Of a stretch of 64,000 nt of DNA, positions 50,858 to 63,071 are shown one piece after another. A model generated the notes under the pieces. That model was not told the origin of the DNA. It made no database searches and was given only the letters and a program-made list of their open reading frames with translations. The DNA comes from Phallusia mammillata (taxonomy: Eukaryota > Chordata > Ascidiacea > Phlebobranchia > Ascidiidae), in the NCBI GenBank assembly GCA_003260075.1, contig QLIY01000011.1, positions 49,063 through 113,062 of the forward strand. The letters run 5' to 3'. Both the position numbers and the translations under genes were made by a program. The stretch's first letter is position 1; every line of letters starts with the position of its first letter.

Positions 50858-53800
50858 TCACTCTCGTTCATACATTGCAACTGAATCCCATGAATCTTCA
50901 AAATCATCGTCATCAAGTTCAAAGTCATCACTGTCTTCTTCATCATCCGATGTCCCGGATCCCTTCTTTGAGCGGGATCTTAACTCGGTAAGTGAGTCGG
51001 AGTCGGATCCGTTCGAGTTCGGAGCTCCGTCAGATTCATCTCCTTCTCCCATTGCGTTTCTAATAACGATAAAAACAGTGCTTCGTTGTGATATTGCCAT
51101 GTAGTGTTTGTCACTGGCAGTGAATTATATAGACTAAAGTCTATACACTTAGCATTGGCGCTTGTGCAATTTACCCCAGGAGCTGAGAGATAAATTAAGA
51201 GCTGAAAGATATATGTAATTTGGTTTGAGTATATGTAATTTCGCTCCGTTATAGTCCTATACCAGCACCATTTTATTAAAATAATCACGTTGAAAAAAGT
51301 TGAAAAAAAAAGATTTGCAAAATCAAGTATGAAAATAAAGCGGTAAAAAGCAAAATCAAGTATGAAAATAAAGCGGTAAAAAGGAAAAGAGTAAAAACAA
51401 CCAATAGTGTGCACGTACACATAGTGTACGCTTGGTTTGAAATAACACAGCGCGTGTGACCTCAAATAAAGTGCCACCTTGGTTGAGCAAAAAAAGCAAA
51501 CTAATTGAGTAAGAGAAAGGTTTTTATTAAGTCAACTTACTTGATGTCAAACATATTGTTTTGGTCGTCAAACAACTCTGCGCTATTCAAGCTCACATCC
51601 CCACCAGATTCGCTTCCAGAATCGCCTCCATCCGAGTCCTCATCGATACTTACTCCATCACCGTGCTCCTCATAACCCTCTATAAATTTAAACAAAACGG
51701 AATTAAAAAAAGCTGTATGAATATAAAAGTTAAAAATACATAAGTTCGCAACATGTAATAAGATTCCTTAATGGTGTTAAACATAAAGGTTCTTAAAAGG
51801 AACTTAGAAAAATAAGTCTAATAACACAGTTTGCCATAAGTATGCGTAAACAAAAACGTCTCCAAATAATTCAGTAAAAAATTAGGTATTTTTATTTTCA
51901 CCACGTTTTCAATAATTGTCTGCAATGCTTAGTGTTAGGTCTGTGAGCAGTATCACTAAGGTAATTCATGACCATCTGTCATGCAACCCTAATAGTGAAA
52001 TATCGACAAATCGTCAATCGCAGTGTTACCTATTAGCCTTATAAGCCCAACTGATTTTTCAAAAGGCCGGCGGCGGTTTTAATAGCTTCTGCGCTTGCCA
52101 AATGGAATCGAATCGAATTAGATTGATACAGCAAAAGGCGTTTTGGGGTAAAGACTGATTTTGTGGGATGGTGGGTTGCCTGTCCCACTATAGTAGCTCA
52201 AAGCCCCGGTAATAAGTGATAGACATTTTGAAACGACACACGCGTATAAATTATTTATCCTCGAAGGGAGGGCAACGATTTTAGGAGTCCGGCGAGTCGA
52301 ATTTAAATAAAGCGGTTACATTAAATGGCGAATGGCTTAGAAACCCAAGTGTCAAATAAAATCTTCTCAGGAAATGATCGCGTTCAAATCGATGTCGTCT
52401 TTACTAGCGTAAAAACAACATGAACAAGATAAATTTTCGACGGTGTTGTTTGCTTTAATCTCACTTAAAGGCTAATTCTTCTCATTTTTTAATAAAGTTA
52501 GAAAACGCCTAACTTTCTGTAAATAACAAGAACTACAACAAGAATGTTTGTTTCGGCATCGGGACTGTGAGAAACAACGAGATCTCACAAAAAAAGTTAT
52601 TGACCAAATTGTCAATATTTAGCCAACCAATGTTTTTTTTAATTGTTTGTGTTAAATTGTGTTTAAATTTTAACCAATATACGCTAATCAACTGGGGGGG
52701 GGGCAAAGTTATTGACCAAATTGTCAATATTTAGCCAAGCAATGTTTTTTAAATTTTTTGTGTTAAATTGTGTTTAAATTTTAACCAATATACGCTAATC
52801 AACTTTAAATGCGTAAAAACACAACTTTCAATTAAACTTCGATGTGCACACAGGCAGTTGGGAAATGACAAATGTTTTTAGTAGTAGTTCAGATTTTCAC
52901 TGAGTTGCTGTTTTTAAGAAAGACAAGAGCTGACCCCTTCAGCAAAATTGGTGTTAAATTGTTTTCACTTCGGTACTTACCACTTTCGTCACCTCCGTCA
53001 TTTCCATCGTCGTTATCGCTATCTGAACCACCCGAACTCAGCGTCTCACTATCATCGTCCAAGCAGTTAAAGCATTGGAATAAGGCACCTAACCTGCAAA
53101 CAATACCAAAATATGTTGATATATGTACTGCCATCTGACCCGACAAAAAACCTATACAAATAGTACATGGTAGATGATTTAAAACGGCATGTTAGAAACG
53201 TCGGCATATTATAATAAAGAATGCTGGAAGTGATAAAAATCTGTTGATGTTAGACTTATGTTTAACTTGTCTTTGCCTAAGTTTTTCCCATTTTTCAAGC
53301 GTATTTGCAGCTTTTGTCGACCATAAAGTTCAAAAATATTCATGTCGTCTGTTTGGTTTAGCAATATCGGATTAAAAGGATTGTCCGATACAACAATGTT
53401 TTCCGTCGCTAAATTGCTTACTCGCAGATCGATTATCGATATTCCGATAGCTTTCAATTCAACCTTACAGTTCATGAACTAAGATTCTTAGTTGCGTTCC
53501 ATACTTTTGCAATTATATCTATGCTTTGGTGTTTCATGCCAAACTGTTTTCGTAAAGGGGCTTCTTTACAGGTAAAGGAAATAATAAGGCTATGTATGAA
53601 CAGAAACTTTCCCAAATGTTTTAATAAAAAAGAACGTTTTATTTCACCACTTCACAATAAGTTTGTGAGCACTATTACTGTAAGGCATTGTTTTTGCTAC
53701 GTCCAGCAATAATTTTAAAAAGTATGTATTAACTTACTATTTTGGTTAAAACGCGCTTGGTTAAAAACGCCAAAATTTAAGTAAATTAAAATCCACTTAA

Positions 53801-56800
53801 AGGTACAGTTCAGTTGAAAGTGGCTTATCAAAATGCAAAGGTACTTTGGAAATGGTTTGTTTTGAAAACGGGAGTTGCCTAATGGGATGTGACAGTTTGA
53901 AATTGAGGCGTCTGACCATTCTATTTGCGCTGTCGGATTTCATTATCATTAGATTTCTTTTGTCCTGTCAAGGTATCATTGTGAATAGATCTCCCTGGGG
54001 ATTGCATAAACGTATGGGCCCCACAGATGGAAACGTTGATTTACTTTATGTTCAATTACTTGAAGCTGCTTTGAGATGATAAGTAAATTGTGTTTCGTGG
54101 CAAAGGTTTAGCAAATTAGCGGCATTTACAGGTAAAACAATGTTGGTAATCTTAAATCCTTTGCCCTTCTTTTTAAGGCCGTTAGTTGACTTGCATAAAG
54201 GCGCAGCTTGACTAAAAAGGGCGATGGTTAAATACAAATGGAAGGTTTATTTTTACTCTAGGCGAGCGAAAGAATGCCTCAACGCATTATGGTCATCATT
54301 AGTTTGTCGTCGAGCGACAGTTTTTGCATCAGTTAATATTAGACCGAAATAGGATTAGAACCCACAAGCTAAGTTAATGTCATTTCATCAGGTTTTTGTT
54401 CACCACGCCTTAATTAAAATCACGAATTTTTTCCTCACCTAGACTTTGTGCTAAAAGTGCTCGCCAAACTTCGCATCGAGGACCCTCGATAGTGTTTTCC
54501 TCTTCCTTGCGAATGATGGTGATGTCTCTTCTCAGTACGGGCCACTGCAGTTGCTCTTGATGGGACATTAGCCTTCTCCAGTGGGGGTTGATTTGCCGTT
54601 TCATTTCCCACAGCTTCCAGTTGATAATACCTGGGCCCGGAGTTGGTACTCTTGCGCGTGCATTCCGCGCAAACGCACTCGTAGATCACAGGAAGCTGAT
54701 TGGGTGTTCTTGTTGAGGCGGAATCGTCCCTTACCACCAAAATTTGCTGCTGCGGTGGTTCGCAACACCCGCACATATAAGTCCATGTACCGGGTCGGAC
54801 ACCGTTGAAGGAACTCACGTCGCATGTCTTTATTTGGTGGGGATCGGTGTAGTTTGAGATGGGGCGTTTCAGGATGGAAGGTCCTGGAGCTTCGTGGAAC
54901 GCTTTGGGAGAATGTATAAGATGGGACACAGTGCTTTGCTCTGTTGAAATGTAAGTCTCAGAACAGGTTTCTGACACAGTCTGATTGTCGCAATGGTAAT
55001 GAACTGAGAGATCGTCCGAAGGGGTTTCGTATTTGTCGTAATATTGTTCACCCGTTTCATGATAGCCTTTTGATTTGTAATTGCTTTCAAAGCGTTTGTT
55101 TCTTCTGCAACAATCAGAAGAGACTTTAGGACTCCTATGGTCAAATGGCAATCTTTGCTGGATCACGGAATCTTCGAAATAGTCCTCACATTTATTTGTA
55201 AGGGCCACGTTGGCAACCACGGCCATTAACCGCTCTTTGCTGGAATCCTCGGGTGGAAGTTGAGACGCGTTTATCCAAAGGGAACCACCTTAAAAATAAA
55301 TTTAACTTTTATTAAGTTGCTCTAAGCATAAAAACATGAATAACAACAATTTTAATTTTAAAGAAATGGTATATCTAACCTTTAATAGTAAGATTTTTTG
55401 ATGTTTGATCAGTCACACTTGTCTTTACTTTTCGTCTTTGACGGCTATTAGGTAATGTATCACGAAGAACCGGGCTTTCTACGTTTTGTGCAGATGGCGT
55501 GTACTGAGTCTTATGTTCCTGTACTTCCTGTACAATCCTAAGCGGTTTGGGGCGGGGTGGTGTTTCAATTTCCATTGCTCCGTCGCACCAGACGCCGCTG
55601 TCCGTAGTCTTTAATGTCGCTCGCTTCTCATCAAGCACAGGATTCTTTGCACCCAGATCGCTAGGCGATGTCGCATTGAGAGCTGTAAGAATCTTTGTCA
55701 TGTTGCTCATGGCCCGTACTCTTCCTTCCTCTCGGGTTTGTCTTCCCGGACCGGGAGATTTATCCGTGGTTTCCTGACTCAGAAATAAACTGGCCTCTTC
55801 GGTAGAAGTGGAAATTTCGTCTGTGCTTTCCGTCCACTTTTTTAGGCGGTAATCTCTCTGCTTCTGGCGTTCCCTCCTGGACGGCGGACGTCGGGACTTT
55901 CCGGGTACAATGCGTAGCAGTCTGTTTTCGTGTTCGTTTTGGGGAACTAATTGATTTGCTGTTTCACTTCCAGTGTTCGAGAGTCGTCGCGCCAGTGTCT
56001 TAGTGTTACGCCTAAAATAAAAAGATTTACATCGGTTATCTATCAATGAGGCTAAACATCAATAAATGCAAATAAAAAGCAACTTTATTCCCTTACGAAG
56101 TCTAGGAAAGAATAGTTGATTCATTTGTGGTAAAATACGTACCAAATCAAAAGGTGCGTTAACGCGAAGAGTAGTTAAACATGAAACAATTTAGCATTTT
56201 AGCTAAACATGAGAAACATGGCAGTAAAATGCTTCACAATAGGCCTTTATTATCTTCAAGTCTGTCTCGGCCATGACTTTAAACTTAGCCAAAGCTGCCT
56301 ACGGTCTATCTGGAAAGACACTTAAGCCACTCAAGACCAACAAAAGCTTCCAGATTATCAAACGTTCAATTTACCTATCTGGAGGCAAAACACAACAACT
56401 GAAATAAGGATTTAGGTTTGCTAGGGTTATTACTGTTCTTTGAGTTACGCCTGATTCGCTACGCTGCACATGGCCAACTACATATAATACAATAATAACC
56501 TCGCCACCTTTAATTAACACACACTTGGTTCCTGCTCTTTACTTAAGGAAATTAGTACCTGGATAAAACCGTACCTTTTGACCCAATTGAAACCACGTTA
56601 TGTGGGGGATATAAAGAACGACTGCTAACAACATACATGTAGTCATACTCAACTGTTGCATAATTTATGAAATCGTGTCGGTATTAGCAGCGTATCTACA
56701 AAATTATGTCGAACTTCGACTTGTACCCATGGTTTGACACGAAAGATATTAGCTGAAGTTTAATGCGAACAGAAAAAACGTTGTTGTTGTTCTAAGTCCA

Positions 56801-58250
56801 CACCCTCGTGCCACCAAAACTATAGTTACATTTACGTGATTAACGATTTGTACATAGGCTATTAGACGCAAACGTTTTCAATTTATAAATTACAAACATT
56901 GTACATTTTAACAAGCAATGATTTAAAGCCTTTATGCAGTGTGGTGCTTTATTGATCACGAAAACAAAGTGGACTAAGCCGTAGTGTATATATGCTAACA
57001 ACTCATCATGCACAAACATGTAAAAAAACAAAATGTCGCACAAGTCTATTCCACTTACTATTGACCACTAGCTTCCAGCGTTTGATGCAAACACCATTTT
57101 GGAAGACTTAGCCTGGCCTGATCCACTTACCTGTCAATTAAAATATGCAAATACACTTGCAACATGACTTGAACAGTAGCCATCACTGTCTCATAAGTCA
57201 ACTGTACGACAGGCGGTTGGCACAACAGCACGCTAGGGGCCCTGTGGACCTCATAGAACGTCGATCGAATAACGATAGCTGGGCGAAAGCTTACTGAATT
57301 AATCGATCCCGTGCAACTCCAGCGAGACTTGTAGCATGCAAAAACTAAACCTGCCCGCTACTGTTTAATTTAACTTGCGTCCTTGTCGCTTGGATTGTAC
57401 CGTTTTATAGGATTGAATTTAGCAGCGCAAGACCGCTACAAACTACGCTACTGAAAACGCACCTAAGTTCACTCATACCTGACAACTTTCAAATGTTGAA
57501 TTCTTCCGTTTTTTGGACTACAAGTTCAAATTAGTTATGCACAAACAATGACTTATATAATGACTCTAACAAAAGTAACCGATAGCAAATTCACTCTAGT
57601 CTGAATACCAATGCCGTTAAAAAAAAAACTAAAATCTTGTTGCACACCAAAATATGCTCAATTTTCAAACGAGAATGAGCTTCGCTACAACGTTTTTGCT
57701 ATCAAATGCACATCAATTGAATTCGCATTTTATCACGCAAAAGTTTCGTCCAAACCAGAAAAATTAAGCAAAAAGCAAAACGAACACACACTTACATTTC
57801 AGCTTGTTTCTGCGGCGAATCGCTCTTTCGTCTGAGCAACTCATTTCGAAGTTGATCCCATTCGGCCATGGTGAGAAGACAGGACTTCTTCTGATTATTG
57901 TGATCGACTCGCTGTCTGCTGTCGCGGTCCCCATTGCACTTGAAGGCAACAATATTGGCAGGTATAGGTCGATGACCTCGCGTTGCGCGCCGCTCCAGCA
58001 GTGTACGGTAAAGGTGCGGACAAACTCGTATGTTTTTCGCGTTCTTTGGGTCTCGCAGAGGTGCCAGGCGCTCTCTGGCGTGTGCACTAAGCTGCGCCGA
58101 CTTGATACGAATCGCAAACGGGCGTCCCTGCCCACGATGTTGCTGTACTTGTAGACTTGGTCCAGGTTTTAACTGCGCGTGGCTACTTGGTGCTTGAGCT
58201 TGTCTGTTGTTCGGTCGGGGACACGCGGAGTTCTGGCTTCGATAAGTCAT
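50858..58250 (-). CDS. unidentified 796 aa protein with strongly acidic C-terminus
   Basis: Six exons with matching phases: 57796-58250, 55380-56011, 54439-55288, 52981-53093, 51541-51679, 50858-51059. Start ATG at 58250, stop at 50858-50860. The N-terminal third is basic and Gln/Arg-rich (LRNELLRRKSDSPQKQAEM). Residues about 150-360 are Arg/Ser-rich with RRPPSRRERQKQRDYRLKKW and RVRAMSNMTKILTALN. Exon 3 begins GSLWINASQLPPEDSSKERL followed by MAVVANVALTNKCEDYFED and contains Cys pairs (MCGCCEPP, YECVCAECTR) and a His run (RHHHHSQGR). The last three exons are Asp/Glu/Ser-rich (SDSDNDDGNDGGDES, DDEEDSDDFELDDDDFEDSW). No signal peptide or membrane helix is seen. I do not recognise the family; the four-Cys segment might bind metal. 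The gene model rests on phase-compatible splice sites, not homology. Confidence 0.7.
52585..52803. repeat. ~105 bp segment in two copies around G10, in an intron of the acidic-tail gene
   Basis: aaagttattgaccaaattgtc to acgctaatcaact occurs before and after 52694-52703. Differences (ccaacc/ccaagc, tttaattgttt/aaattttttt) are allele-like. Confidence 0.85.
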
Positions 58251-60609
58251 TGCGCTGTGATGAAATGCAGCGCCGGCGAATCGCGACTATGCAGTTATCA
58301 CACGAAGGCAACATACATCAACGTCAAGTACAAGTGACACTCCCTGCTAAGCACTTATCTTAGGACTTCTCAAGTAGTATTAGGAAAGCATACCCCCATA
58401 ACGCTGTAAAACAAAGCTGTGTAGACTGAGTAATGGTTGTTACTATGTTCGCCGTTGCTTCATTGAACTTATATAATTTGCGGCGGCACGATATGAAAAG
58501 TTACCAACGCGACGGCTTAGTTTACCTTATTGCGCGATGGTAGCAACTATACGAAGTAATTTGGAGTTACCTCGGCATTTAAATCTGTTGCTAGTCGACA
58601 CCATTAGATACGTAGCGCTAATCAATGCATATAATATGGGTAGTGAGACAACAGGCCCACGTAAAAACGGTTAACGATAAGACGCCGAATTATTTTAGAA
58701 GGTGTTCGCTCAACCAAAACTGTTGAGGTTTTGCTGGAGAAAAGCGTAAAATAGTATAGTCGTTCCCTTGCCAACACATCTGCATAAATTTTTATCTGGT
58801 GTCTATCGGAAAATTATACAAACAAAAAGTTACGACCGTTTTTTTTATTCAGCACGTTATGCTATTGTAGACGCCAGCTAAAACTCGTAAATAGAATCGC
58901 ATAGAAATAAAACCAAAAATAGAAACCTAGCAAATTTTCTAGTAGGTTACTTAACGCCACAAACAATAGCGGTCGGATCTTCTGCTTCAGACAAGAACCA
59001 ACAAACTGATCTTAATGATTCTTAATGGTTTGCGCACACTTGGCGCAATCCAATCAAATTTGCCGTTTACAGCCCCTTCGATCTACCTTAGGGTCTCGTG
59101 GTTGTAAAAGTGATTGCATCGGTTGGCTGGCTAACATAACTGGCATTGGATTTGACGACCATAATGACTCCCAGATTGCTTCGATAGGATCGATTTAATT
59201 GGATTATGCGGAATAAACATGACATTTTCGCGAGCTTAAGGCCGCCGAATACAATGGAAGACAGGCTAATGATACCGATGGTGCTTTATACACGGCCGAA
59301 CCTTCCAAAATCAAACGACAAAGGAACAACAGTATACGCCTTACGAAAGCGGTCTGCAAATATTATTTTGCACATTGCCTAAAACAAAGTCGCAACGATT
59401 CTGAGTGCATTTAAGCAAACTGTCCCCGATATATTTTGTCTTGTGAGAATTTCAAGCTCGGTGTATTAAGTTAAATAGAATGCTCCATAAAACTACGATG
59501 CACACACTTGCATTGCCAATATCCAGTTTCTCTGCAGTCAGCCAACTCTACAGTCAGCAAAACCAGGTATAATGTAGCCACTCACTATTTACAAACCTTT
59601 ATATAATGAAATGTTTAAGGTTACGTCATCCTGTGAAAATAGAAAGCTTATTGAACCTGCGATCCGAAAAAATGCCCTTAAATTTGAAAAGGTTTGATAT
59701 ACCCGTTTAAAATCATGACAAAAAGCGTTTTCTCTAATGCACTTCCAGTGTTTTGTGATAAGCGGGTTTGACAAACGTTTCTAAACCCGATGAAAAAATT
59801 CGTTCCAAAATCACCGCTTGGGTTGATTCAAAATTTAACCTCGAAGCCCAAAGCACACAAATCAGAATAAAGTAAAAATAACAATAAAAAAGCAACTCGT
59901 AATAGAAAAAAATATTCAAACTATACTGTCATATACGTTTACTTAATAATTTCAATCCGTCGTTTCAAAAAGTCACCTTGCAGAGTTTGGCAAAGTAAAC
60001 TTGTTTCCAGTACAAAAATAAGCACCAACGAACGCTGTACGTTTCGTAAATCTTTTACACGCGCCAATATTATATAGACACTTTTTTGTTTGCTAATTCG
60101 CATATTTTATGTTGAAAAGCTAAATCATCGCTTCCGACCCCGCAGGTCAACACACTCACTGCCTAAAAAGCTGATCTAACATCCCAGAACAACAATTGTT
60201 TGGTCTGCGTCGAATCGTTTCCAATTTAACGCATAATTCCAAGCGATTCCCCATGCCATTGTCGTCAAGGCGATCGGCACGAAATCAATCTTGAGTAACA
60301 AGGCCCACAGAGAGCACATCAAGCACTAATCAGTAGTTGTGTTGGATAAATTACATTGCTTCGCGCCTTACGGGACGTGATTTAGGAAACGCAACGGGCC
60401 CTTGATACACACCTCATTGGTTGGAGAATTTGACTTCTGACACGTGACTGTAACAAGGTAAACCAAAGGTGAAAGTCTTTCCGATGAGTTTTTAATTTGC
60501 TGGGTTGAAAGGTAACGTTCGTAGTGGGTCGAACAAGGCCGTAACAGAAGGTGTACGTTGCGAAAACTGATTGAAAAGTATACTTTGATTTTTTAAACAT
60601 CTTTAACTC

Positions 60610-60669
60610 ATGACCAAGTTTTGCTCATCCAGCAGTAATAAAACTGCTGGATGAGCAATACTTGGTCAT
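60610..60669. repeat. near-perfect 27 bp inverted repeat with 6 bp loop
   Basis: Arms 60610-60636 and 60643-60669 pair with one mismatch; the loop is aataaa. Directly after it comes attatgcctggcagcaat, shared with 50576-50593. It may be the end hairpin of a mobile element or a small-RNA-like hairpin; no evidence decides. Confidence 0.85.
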
Positions 60670-60929
60670 ACATTATGCCTGGCAGCAATAGCTTATTTCA
60701 TCTTTAACTCAGTTCAATTCAAATCCAAAAATTTCAGTTTAATTCAAATCCGTTAAAATTTTCAACAAAAGGTCAACAAGATTTTAATCTTGTTTTCGGA
60801 AACCAATAGCAAAACAGGGAATGTTAATTCAACCTAAGACGCCCTCCCTCCTTCATTTAATCGTTATAAAGTAACGACATAGCAGGTCAAAGCATTCTTC
60901 ACATTTGGCCCAAAAGGTTTCACCTATAG

Positions 60930-61146
60930 CAGAGGTCGGCAACCTTTTTTGCACTGCGGACTATTTTTGAAACTAAAATTTTATCGCGGACCGGTCTTCA
61001 AAAAACTACATATATTTAGCAATAAAAACGCCTAAATTAGTTTATCATCCCCGGGATACATGGGCAAAATGTTTAATAGGATTTAACATGAAAACCTAAA
61101 CGGCCCGGTAACGAACTCCTCGCGGACCGGCGGTTGCCGACCACTG
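60930..61146. mobile_element. complete 217 bp hAT-type MITE
   Basis: Ends CAGAGGTCGGCAACC and GGTTGCCGACCACTG, with a perfect 8 bp target duplication acctatag at 60922-60929 and 61147-61154. Subterminal 'gcggacc' motifs occur at both ends. No coding capacity. Confidence 0.93.
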
Positions 61147-61807
61147 ACCTATAGGCTCTAATTTCTACTATGACAAACGGAAATTAAGCAAAATGTTACA
61201 GCGACAAACGAAAATCGCATTTAGCAATTGTCTAACACCAATTCCGTAAAACATAGTTTAAATGTGCAATCCCAGTTCAAGTATATTGTTTTCATGCAAT
61301 CAGCTTTGCGGGAGATCTTTATTAGGTTGCAAAATAGCGAATTTGAGTTCAATAATTATATCAGATTGAGGAAAGAATCCGTCCTTACAACATACCATGC
61401 AGCATGTGTACATAGCTTTACCATTACCTCATTGTAATGATCAATACGCAACCACATTATGGCATGTTCGGCATGTCTCTTGTCACTTTGGAACTGTTTC
61501 GAGGTTAACGTTACGTGCAGGTTGTTAAACTGCAACTAAGGTCAGACCACTCTTGCGCATCATCTGTGACTTGTTACGTAAGCTCATATAGGTTCGTTGT
61601 TTTCTTTATACCGAAGCACTTTTCGGATTTTAAGATTCCACTGTCCATTTGGGATGGCATGAAAAATCTAACACGTTTGATTGTCTGGTCTGTCCCGGTC
61701 GGTAGCTCCCATCCACGTAAAATTAGGTTGGCAGTGCGTATTATTTCATCGCAGTACGTATTGTATCCGTTCAAATAAGGTTTGTAGGCAAAAAGCACCT
61801 TTTAAAC

Positions 61808-62050
61808 CAGGGGTGTGCAACCTGCGGTCCGCGGGCCGAATGTGGCCCATTGATTAAGGGTTGTGCGGCCCGCAGAGATGCTTGTGTTTCAAATGTATTG
61901 ACAAACGAGTCTAACTATAAAACTATTTTTGAGCAGATAAGTGCACTCGTTGCCATTTTTTCTACGACCTGACAATATGCGACTAGAATCACATGCGAAT
62001 TTTACTTGTAGTTGTTAACTACATGTATATTTGGTATGCAAGAAGGTAAG
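61808..62050. mobile_element. hAT-type MITE fragment (CAGGGGTG end)
   Basis: It starts CAGGGGTGTGCAACCTGCGG with gtccgcgggcc and is alignable to the copy at 26402. The right end was not found, so the boundary is approximate. Confidence 0.55.
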
Positions 62051-63071
62051 ATCTTCTTGAGGGTGATGGGTTAACAAGGTAGAGAAACCCTCGGAATAGT
62101 TTATATAACTAGATTCATCTAAATTGCGCCCTCGGTTACTTTCCTGTAAGCCTGCATTTATTTCCAGGTGAGACGAAATGTTGCATCAAACTAACAAGTT
62201 GCAATCATACTTTCTGAATGCGTACACCGCACGTCGTACTCAGATCCTCAGCAGAAAATCAATTTTCAGCGCATAATTTCACATTTCCTCGCGACTTTAG
62301 CTATATTTTTGATCAAGATAGGCTTATTATCTTGGACTTGCCGTCTGACTTATCAACAAAACCCGCCCTTTTTCCGTTCTCACGTCGCTAATCTTCACTG
62401 TCGAGGCGGTCATGCGCTGCATGAATCACAGAGAGTCGCAAATTAATAACTTAACTTGCATGTTACCACTCAATTATTTACGAGCTGAGTGGCAAACGCA
62501 CATGGCAATGCAGTCCCAGACCATTGTTCTTTCACTGACGGCGTCGACGTGCGTATGAAACGTGGAAATTTCAAATTCACATGTCAACCATGTTATATCA
62601 AAACATATAGGAAGTCATGACCACTTACGAAAGGCAGAATTTGCCAACATATTAACAAACCGCCTGGAAAGAATTTTAATAGGACATTTCTCAGCAACGC
62701 CTCTCGGTTCGATATCCTTGAGACTGACTAACACTAAACAAAATGTTCACACATTCACACGATTTGGGAAGACTTACTTTTGTGGTCAAATCTCCAGAGT
62801 TTTGAGTGTTAACTAAATTGTCGCCACGGCAGTTCAATCGTGGTGATTCGTGTTCAAATATCGCGATTTATTTATTGGGAAAGGTGTTAAGGTGCGAGGG
62901 TTTCGGCAGGTTGAACGCATAGTCTTTGTTGCCATAGAAAGTGTTGGCTGCCTGTAAAGCCGACTTGACTTGGCGAAAAGTAATTTTCATCCATGACATT
63001 AACACTGCCCCTTGTCTTAATCCACGGATCTGTTTTCAAGCTGTATAAAACAGCTGGATTGGGTAGACACG

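Larger units (their letters stand above)
58251..63071. other. intergenic region between the acidic-tail gene and ISY1
   Basis: No gene is supported. It contains one complete MITE (60930-61146), a hAT fragment (61808-62050) and a near-perfect hairpin (60610-60669). The rest is AT-rich sequence with no recognised feature. Confidence 0.55.

Noticed and set aside
53209..53475. 88-codon minus-strand frame with ATG at 53475
   Set aside because: It lies in an intron of the acidic-tail gene, shows no motif or signal, and nothing separates it from chance.
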